Assembly: GCA_001683735.1 (NCBI GenBank)
Contig: LUGG01000002.1
Span: 2,914,001 to 2,978,000, forward strand
Direction: 5' to 3'
DNA: 64,000 nucleotides
From: Grifola frondosa
Taxonomy: Eukaryota; Basidiomycota; Agaricomycetes; Polyporales; Grifolaceae
In this document: positions 56,963 to 64,000 of the stretch, piece by piece
Position numbering within the stretch: the first letter of the stretch is position 1
Layout of the letters: each line of letters begins with the position of its first letter
Program-made: the position numbers and the translations under genes
The notes under the pieces: model-generated
What the model was told of the DNA's origin: nothing
The model's database searches: none
The model's input: only the letters and a program-made list of their open reading frames with translations

Positions 56963-59839
56963 TTGCTTGAATGCGCCCATGGGGCGGGCTGCTATGCCCT
57001 TGACAATGTACGATGTTGTCGTTACATTGAGACGCTGTCTCCGCACGATGTTGCACACCGGCAGGATTCTGCTAATGTATGTTTTCCCGTCCCCGTACAG
57101 AACATATGTGAGAGGTTAACGCGGAAGCACTTGGTAGTGTTGGCCTCGTTTCACCATGTCCGTCTTCCGCGTTGCAGTAGGGACCGTGGTTCAATCGCTG
57201 CCGCATTACGCGTTCATTGCTGTGATGCGGGGTGTACGCGGACGTATGGAGTGTTCGAATTAGTAAAGCAGGCGGGTTGTATAGGAGGTAGCACGCTGGA
57301 GGGGGAAACCTTTCCGCCTCTTCCCACCACGGTGTCAGAAACCGCTGATTTGGTATCTTCTTGGTGCAATGCCACGAGCGCATCGGCGATCGCGGAAGGG
57401 CCGTGCGCGGTATGTGGACGGCTTGTGGTTCTGCGTTCACTGACTTGAGTACGAGACACAGAGGTTGAGTTGTCGGTGCTATGTCGGGAAGAGGTGTCGG
57501 TGGTGTCGCGAGACGCTCGATCCACTGAGGGGGGTTGCCCTCCGGTGTTGTATGAGGGTGGTACTCGGAGGGATTCGCGGGGAATGATTTTGGACATATG
57601 TACGACGTGTCTCAGTGGACTTCGTCGTCACCAGTTGCCAAAGGAGGCACTCGCCAATGGGTTATGGATTGGTGAGGTGCCAGAAGTGTTAGTACGTTTA
57701 AATTTCATGGAACGTTTGCTCGTATCGCGCGTGCGTCATAATTATTTTGTAGCGAAAGTCACGAAGGGCCAACGGAAGATGTGCGCGAATGCAATAATGT
57801 TCGCTCAGCCTGTCGCGAAGGTCGCTGCAATTTTACCGCCACCCATCGGCGAACTGGATGAGTGCTTCGCCATTATTTATCTGGGTCCGTCCGCTCCCAC
57901 ACCGACGGATTTCCAACGTACGCCTTTTATAGTTAGGCAGCGGTTCGTGTTGGAGGCGCTGCATTGGTTGCGTGCGCATCATTTGGATTACGCAGATATT
58001 TTGATATCTGTATCCAACCTGGAAAGTTACTCGGCGGTTAACCCTCCTGTGACTGTGATCTACAAACGAGATGACGGGAGTGTCCCTGCGGAAGCTCTTG
58101 CAGTGAACGAGGTGGATGAAGAACGAGGTGTGCAGGAGGGGATGTGTCCGTTTACTGTGCACGGTCTCACAGGGTCGGAATTTGCGCGTATGACATACGA
58201 CGAAAAGAAGGCGACCGCGATACAACATCTGGAACGTGGTGGAAGTGTGCTTGGGATAGGCCATGCTATGGAACCGGAGTCAATATTTCACAATCCACAT
58301 CTGTATCCAAGCATGTTTCCATGGCTCTTTCCATACGGCCGAGGTGGTTTTGAGAACTCGCATATTCAGACTACTATTGGTCGGGTGGCTCATGTACGGC
58401 ACTTGTTACTCTACGCAGATCGACGTTTTCAAACGGATGAATGCTTCCCATTCATGGCGTTCAATCATGAACAAATACGTGCCAGTTGCACAGGAGGCTT
58501 TTTATTGACGGGGAGGAAAAACTTTTCCGCCGTCGCGGACAAGATCCTTAACATCGACAGGAACGCATTGGATGATTTGATCTCTCGGGGAGCACACGGA
58601 GATCATGTTCGTGCAAATACAGATGAGGAAAGGGCCTGTTTCGAATTGATGTCGATAGTGGATCACGTAGCAGGCCATGTGCAAGGATCAACGACTGCCA
58701 AAAAATATCAACGCAGTGAGATCAAATCGTTGATTATTTCGAGGGGCGTACCTGTTTTTTTTTATTACGTTCGCACCTGTTGATTTTAAGCATCCGCTGT
58801 GTTTGTACTACTGTGGAGAACAAATAGACTTGTTCACACATGATCCCACACTGCCAAATCAGTGGGATTGCTTACGTGCGATAGCAAGTAATCCGGTCGC
58901 GTGTGCTCGGTTTTTTAATTTGATGGTGGAGACGTTCGTTACCCACATCTTAAGGGCGAACACCGGTAGGAAAGGGTTGTTCGGTCACACAGAGGCATAT
59001 TACGGTACGGTGGAGGAGCAGGGACGGCTGACGCTTCATCTTCATCTGTTGCTGTGGATTCAAAGTTGTTTGAGCCCACAAGATATACGTGATCGGCTTT
59101 TGGACGACGTTGGCTTTCGAGGCAGACTGATCCAGTGGTTGGAATCATGTCATACCGGGGACTTTTCGCATGGACCGCATCCGCACGGTGGTTCGTCATT
59201 GAACATGACCGATCCGCGAACGTGTTGCCGATTCCTCCTCCCACAGATGTGGACCGTGCCGGTGTGGACGCGTGGTATGCTCGTTTTCTTCGAGACACTG
59301 ACAAGGTGGTGTATGCATCCAATCGTCATGATCCCCATCACAAGAAAGGCTGCATCCGTGGTAGCAAGCAATACTGTCGTGCAAGATTTCCGCGTGAGAC
59401 GCGACCTGAAACAGTTGTAGATGTCAACAGTGGAGCGTTACGGTTTAAAAAATCGGAGGAATGGATTAATACGTACAATCCTGTGCTTTCCTATGTGCTA
59501 CGATGTAACACCGATGTTACGTGTCTTCTGTCGGGTACGCAGGTGAAGGCTGTGGTCGCGTATGTCACGGACTATGTTACAAAAAGCAAACTGAACACGC
59601 ATACATTCTTTGAGACTGTACGTGTCGTCTTGGACAGAAACATGGATTCTTTGCAACATCCGTTTAGCGACCGGGATCGGACTGCGAAAGCGTTGATTTG
59701 TAAGATTGTGAATGCATTGAGTGCATTGCAGGAAACAGGTGGGCCTTCTGTCTGTGCGCACCTTATGGGCCAACCGGACCATTACACGGACAAAGTGTTT
59801 CGACCATTTTACTGGAAAACGTACGTGTACGAGCTATGA
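56963..59839 (+). pseudogene. Helitron Rep (HUH) part with N-terminal domains
   Basis: Segments in sequence: RLPRCSRDRGSIAAALRVH and GPCAVCGRLV (zinc-finger-like), then LANGLWIGEVPEVLVRLNFMERLL and QRKMCANAIMFAQPV, both standard in fungal Helitrons. FPWLFPYGRGGF and LTGRKNF follow. The Rep site HUH is seen as LTLHLHLLLW (about 59032-59061), and the tyrosine motif as YVTDYVTKS (about 59560-59586) with Y-x3-Y-x2-K spacing. This protein nicks and joins single-stranded DNA in rolling-circle transposition. Breaks: TGA at 57446, one extra T near 58755, one-base losses near 59200 and 59825. Confidence 0.8.
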
Positions 59840-60130
59840 GTGGTGGACATGAAGATGACGTTCGTCGATATTACCCGGTCCAGGATGAGGAAAAAGTGGT
59901 GGTCGGGACAACGGGTATGTCGTTAATACCGATCAGCAAAGTCACGGATTATGTGTTGCGACCTGATTTTTTTAGTATTGGTCACTGTATGATTATGCGC
60001 GACATACTGAAGTACGCCGTGTACGCAAGTCGAACTCTCCTGTCCATCGTGAGGACGTTGCTGGGGATAGTTCTGCATCGGAAAGCGAGGAATCAGATTC
60101 TGAGGTGGATAATGAGGAGAGTGACATGCG

Positions 60131-62447
60131 TTGTTCACGATTGCATCGTTACATAGATGGCCATCCCCAGAGACACAGTCACGGAGTAGTTCTGTTGGAC
60201 AATTCCAACGATGTAATCCTCAATTCGCAGGCGGTACACTGCCGCGACGTGATCGGGGAGATCATGAGGAATATTGCATGACGATGATGGTCATGTTCGC
60301 TCCTCGTGGATGGCGTTGTGGGGCGGATCTTCGGAAGCCGACTGAAACATGGGGCGCCGTGTTTGAAAACACCACGTTCTACGCTGAGCACTTAAAGGTG
60401 ATGAATAACATGAATGTTCTATACGAATGTCTCGACGCTAGGGATGATTATTCAGCGCAGAGAAGAGCGGCGGATGGTGCAAGTCATGACTTGCCTTGTT
60501 TCTTGGATGCGGAGGGGGTGAGCACCATGGAAACGGATATGCAACAATGTTTGGGTGATAGCGAGCAGGACGTAGTCTTCAATTCTTCGGACACCCTTGG
60601 TCGACGGTCGGCCTCTAATCGAGAGGAAATGGAACGCATCACAACGTTAATGGGTACAATGATCACCAACGACTCACGGAGACGGGTCGAACACGTGGGG
60701 GGAGGCATAACGGTGCACAAATCGCCAGCGCAATGGAAACAATTGGTGGACAACGCGAAGAAGGTTGAGATTGATCGTAGAACAGGTCGCGTGATCGAAT
60801 CTCCGGTGTCGACGTCGGTTCCGGAACTCATCCCGTGCTTGAACGGAGTCAACGTCGTGAAGGCATTGACACACAGTGAGTTAGCGAGAATGTACGCACA
60901 TGGGCTGGATACTTCACGCGGCCCGCAGGATCGGACGTTATGCTTTTACACAACGTATGTGGACATTACCAATTGAATGCAGAACAAGTGCGGGCGTTCG
61001 ATGGGTGCTATGCACCTTATTCATACCAGGACGGAGCCCTTGCGTATGTATCTGGGGGGGATGGGTGGCAGGGAAAATCTCGTGTTTTATCATCATTGAT
61101 GTATTTCTTAGTATCTAGAGACGAGGAGCATAGATTTGCGGTGCTTGGGCCTACCGGGGGCTGCGCGGCGCTGATCAACGGCGCTACATATCATTCGATG
61201 TTGGGCTTCAGCCACCAGACCACGGGGGAGGACGGTGTCAGCATATCTTGTCTTTCCAAGGTACGAGGTAGATTCGAACGAGTGGAGCTTGTGTTTATTG
61301 ACGAGGTTTCCATGATATCATGCTCAGATCTGTACCGCATAAGCTCTCAGCTCACGAAAGCATTTGGTGAGCCTGCCCGTTCCTTTGGAGGAAAGAGTGT
61401 TGTGCTAGCGGGCGACTTCGCTCAATTACCACCTGCGGGGAGAGGACAAACACCCTTATACAGTGACAACGTACAGGCGTGGTCGAGTGCTCGCACCCAG
61501 GCCGAACAACGCAACGCGATCGGAAAGGCGATCTGGAATATGTTCACTACCGTCGTTATACTCCGTCAAAACATGCGCCAAACAGGACAATCGGGTGCGG
61601 ATGACGCGTTTCGCACCGCGTTGTCGAATATGCGTTATAAGGCATGCACGCCAGCGGACTGTAAGTTGCTGAGGACTCGTGTGGTCACAAAGTCTGAAAT
61701 ACCAGATCACTAGAGAATCCTCGTTTCCGAGATGTGTCTATAATCACTGCACGAAACAATCACCGAGACGCGATCAATGCTCATTGTGCACGTGCGTTCG
61801 CGAATCGTAGCGGACGACCGCTGCATCTATTCCATTCCATTGACTCGTGGTCAAAACAGGAGGAACGGGTGTCTGTTCGACGCACGCAGAAGTCTTTGAC
61901 GCGGTGCTGGATCCCATTCGTACCACCAGCGTAGTCAGTCCCGACGCTCGAGACGTATTATGGTCTCTATCTCCTTGTGTGACTGAGCACCATGCGGGCG
62001 TGTTTGCCATTGTGCATCGGTATGCCTGTGCTGTTGAAAACTAATGAAGCAACAGAATTATGTGCAACCAACGGTGCGGAGGCCGTCGTTCACTCATGGG
62101 TATGTTCGGTACTTCCCAGTGGTCACGAATATTTGAATACGTTGTTTGTGCATTTAGTTTCTCCTCCGAAGACGGTTCAGCTGCCTGATTTGCCACAAAA
62201 CGTGATTCCACTCATTCGGACGAAGAAAAAAATTAGATGCATGCTGCCTGATGACAGCACTGTGAATATAGTACGTGAGCAAGTTTGCGTCCTTCCCAAT
62301 TTTGCGATGACGGATTTCGCATGTCAAGGGCGCACGCGTAGAGACAATGTCTGTCATCCCGTGGAGTGCCGAAATCATCAGTCGCTATATACGTATTTTC
62401 TCGCAGCTCATCGTTGGAGGCACACTAATCTTGGAAGGATTCAATGA
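60131..62447 (+). pseudogene. Helitron helicase part (PIF1-like)
   Basis: Helicase motifs lie at 60940-61713: NAEQVRAFDG, Walker A GDGWQGKSRV, GPTGGCAALINGATYHSML, Walker B LVFIDEVSMI, LAGDFAQLPP and LRQNMRQ. Before them is an acidic Ser/Glu/Asp linker and LRKPTETWGAVFENTTFY. After them SIITARNNHRDAINAH and IGMPVLLKTNEATELCATNGAEAVV belong to the C-terminal helicase motifs. The 5'-3' helicase unwinds the donor strand during transposition. Frame changes near 61713, 61850, 61990 and 62430 separate these blocks. Confidence 0.8.
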
Positions 62448-63702
62448 AAAAAAAATTCGTGGTGGCGCGAGTGGCGCGTTACGACGTGAATTCAGAGAGT
62501 TGGAAATTCTCGATCATATCACAGCTCTACGATGCGCTAATAAGCTCCCTAACACAGTCACCGGCATAACACGGAATGATCTGGTACGGGCATACCAAGC
62601 CCATTTTGGTAAACGATATGTTCCTTCCGTAGTTCATCCTGCGGTGGATTGGACGACTACATCGGACGACGAACTGGAACCACTTCGAGTCACAGAGTCT
62701 TCGGCAACCACCGCCTTGGAACAACCGCGCGAGGTGGATCGGTCGAAACGCAAGCGTAAGCGGAAAGAGGAAACATGGGAGGACGCTAACCGTATTGCGC
62801 ATTCGTGCTCTGCTCTCAAAACCGGGTCTACCACCGCAGATTACCCTCCGCGCGTGAGACTGAGTGGGTGTGTATGGGACCGTTATAACTGGAGTTGCGC
62901 TTACGACGCGGTAATCACTATCATGTACAACATTTATGTAGACAACTCCCCTGGCTGGCTGGATTTACTCGCGCCTGGGAACGAATTGATGAACGTCGTT
63001 AGAGAACAATTTCGACTGCCCATGAGTAGAAACGGAGGATTGGAAAAAATTCGCGACAACGTACGTGATATACTCTATCATTTACAGCCCACCATGTTTC
63101 CCCGCACAGGTTCCAGCATGTGTTCGGTATCAGACATCATGCGGTTTTTGTTTCAGACAACAGTTCCGATCGCCGTATCACAAACATCATGTACAAACTG
63201 CCATACTGCTGATACACGGGACACTGACCTCGCGCACGAATATATATGGAGTGTATTTCCCTTTCTTTGGCATGAAAGTCCTCCAGTAGTGACTACAGGA
63301 GAGTGTGTCCGCCGAGTGCTGGAGCACGGGTATTCTACCACTTGTCATACGTGCAACAACGCTGTTCAGGTGCACACGATGTTAAGGTGTGTACCTCCGA
63401 TTTTGTGCGTGGATGTTTCGCAACTGATCACGGTCGGCATACGGGTCCGCATAGAGGCACAGATGGCCATCACTGTGAACGGTGTGAATCGGAGCTGGCG
63501 TCTGGCGGGTGTCATATACGCCGGCACGAATCATTTTACGAGTCGGTTGATGTTAAACGATGGCACCGTATGGTATCATGACGGAGCAACAACGGGGCGA
63601 AGCTGTGTTCAGGAAACGAGTAAGCCCATGCACAGCAACACTTTATATTCATTGGGGGACAGAACAGCCAGCCATGTCATATATGTCCCGACGTCATTGT
63701 AA
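62347..63702 (+). CDS. Helitron C-terminal ubiquitin-protease-like domain
   Basis: The last open part, 451 aa, continues the helicase C-terminus (LVRAYQAHFGKRY) through a basic linker (KRKRKRKEE) into a USP-like fold. The Cys box is NWSCAYDAVITIMYN (Cys codon 62896-62898). Two CxxC pairs (CTNC and CHTC) sit where USP zinc fingers lie. The His box is GVIYAGTNHFTSRL followed by GTVWYHDG (His codon 63532-63534). The catalytic residues all appear present, so it may be an active cysteine protease. Its use to the transposon (processing its polyprotein, or removing ubiquitin from it) is unknown. It is joined by frame break, not by splice, to the helicase. Confidence 0.7.
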   Translation: MSVIPWSAEIISRYIRIFSQLIVGGTLILEGFNEKKIRGGASGALRREFRELEILDHITALRCANKLPNTVTGITRNDLVRAYQAHFGKRYVPSVVHPAVDWTTTSDDELEPLRVTESSATTALEQPREVDRSKRKRKRKEETWEDANRIAHSCSALKTGSTTADYPPRVRLSGCVWDRYNWSCAYDAVITIMYNIYVDNSPGWLDLLAPGNELMNVVREQFRLPMSRNGGLEKIRDNVRDILYHLQPTMFPRTGSSMCSVSDIMRFLFQTTVPIAVSQTSCTNCHTADTRDTDLAHEYIWSVFPFLWHESPPVVTTGECVRRVLEHGYSTTCHTCNNAVQVHTMLRCVPPILCVDVSQLITVGIRVRIEAQMAITVNGVNRSWRLAGVIYAGTNHFTSRLMLNDGTVWYHDGATTGRSCVQETSKPMHSNTLYSLGDRTASHVIYVPTSL

Positions 63703-63725
63703 CAAATATACTATGATATTGTTCA

Positions 63726-63998
63726 CTAATCGTATACCATCGGCGTGCACTGATCGTTAGTGTCGAACGTAAACCCCGAGTCAGCCTCGTGAAGTACGGC
63801 GGCCACATGCGGGAGAGGATCGGGCGAGAGTAACGCGAGAACGTCGTCCTGCGTACATGTCAAAATATGGAAGTTTATAATGGGTATTGCCCTCACCGAA
63901 AACTCATTCCTTGTGTACAGTCGCACGACGTCCTGGACGTCAAATTTCAGTTCGAAGCGAACTCCTTGGCGAGAACGCTTGGTTATAATTTCCGGCAC
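63726..63998 (-). CDS. Hypothetical protein, possibly cut by the window end
   Basis: An open frame of 90 codons on the minus strand, 24 bp after the Helitron stop. It has well-mixed composition and an order of hydrophobic strands (VRFELKFDVQDVVRLYT, VRAIPIINFHILTCTQDDVLALL). The first Met is 2 bases from the window edge, so the true start may lie outside. I do not recognise the family. It may be part of the Helitron insertion site, another Helitron cargo gene, or a host gene. Confidence 0.4.
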   Translation of the reverse strand: MPEIITKRSRQGVRFELKFDVQDVVRLYTRNEFSVRAIPIINFHILTCTQDDVLALLSPDPLPHVAAVLHEADSGFTFDTNDQCTPMVYD

Positions 63999-64000
63999 AA

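Larger units (their letters stand above)
56940..63702 (+). mobile_element. Helitron rolling-circle transposon (ends not defined)
   Basis: The order of protein blocks is that of a basidiomycete autonomous Helitron. A Cys-rich N-terminal part is followed by Helitron-like N domain, HUH Rep nuclease, SF1 PIF1-type helicase and a protease-like C-terminal domain. The coordinates are those of coding similarity. I could not place the 5' TC terminus or the 3' hairpin with CTRR. Reading is interrupted about ten times, including a TGA at 57446-57448, a 9-T run near 58755 with one T too many, and several one-base losses. The element may be decayed or only poorly sequenced. Confidence 0.85.

Noticed and set aside
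57000..63702. Several separate host genes instead of one Helitron
   Set aside because: The successive open frames match consecutive parts of one Rep-helicase-protease polyprotein in the correct order, joined by frame changes.
1..64000. tRNA, rRNA, CRISPR or bacterial-type elements
   Set aside because: I looked for tRNA arm patterns and repeat arrays and found none convincing; the window is a eukaryotic protein-coding region.

Overview
The window is nuclear DNA of a filamentous basidiomycete, most likely an Agaricomycete and perhaps of the Polyporales. The reasons are dense genes with many 45-65 nt GT-AG introns, fruit-body lectin and cyanovirin-type genes, F-box and BTB families typical of mushrooms, and basidiomycete-style forms of VPS38/UVRAG and Helitron proteins. 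I assigned the genus by feel only; nothing here fixes the species.

Layout. 0.1-5.3 kb: a six-exon NRPS-like synthetase (adenylation, carrier, membrane segments, three left-handed beta-helix repeats) with the architecture of epsilon-poly-lysine synthetases. 5.9-9.5 kb: a secreted CVNH lectin, a mitochondrial-looking two-RRM protein and a fungal fruit-body lectin. 11.7-20.1 kb: a coiled-coil protein resembling spindle-pole Cut12, a VPS38/UVRAG-type subunit and an F-box protein. 21.3-23.1 kb: a small secreted protein gene and its decayed tandem copy. 23.5-31.2 kb: BTB protein, allantoinase, Yippee protein, dynein roadblock light chain and a Zn2Cys6 regulator. 32.6-36.4 kb: MDM35 and VPS29 divergent from a 160 bp gap, then an F-box protein that ends in the C-terminal tail of a LINE retrotransposon. 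36.8-44.1 kb: an EH-like proline-rich adaptor, RPB10 and a RING-H2 protein. 44.6-56.4 kb: condensin subunit 3 and separase, convergent, with 216 bp between their stops. 57-63.7 kb: a Helitron with Rep, PIF1-type helicase and a ubiquitin-protease-like C-terminal domain.

How the genes fit together. Housekeeping genes for endosomal traffic (VPS29, VPS38-like, EH-like), chromosome segregation (condensin, separase, Cut12-like, roadblock) and transcription (RPB10) alternate with accessory genes (synthetase, two lectins, F-box and BTB genes, small secreted proteins, Helitron).

A caution on quality: many otherwise well conserved genes between about 7 and 28.5 kb and between 37 and 42 kb carry one-base frame changes, several in homopolymers and mostly of the missing-base type. 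Other genes here (synthetase, VPS29, condensin, the LINE-tailed F-box protein) are clean. I read most of these as sequence errors rather than dead genes. Exon limits are my own manual splice calls.
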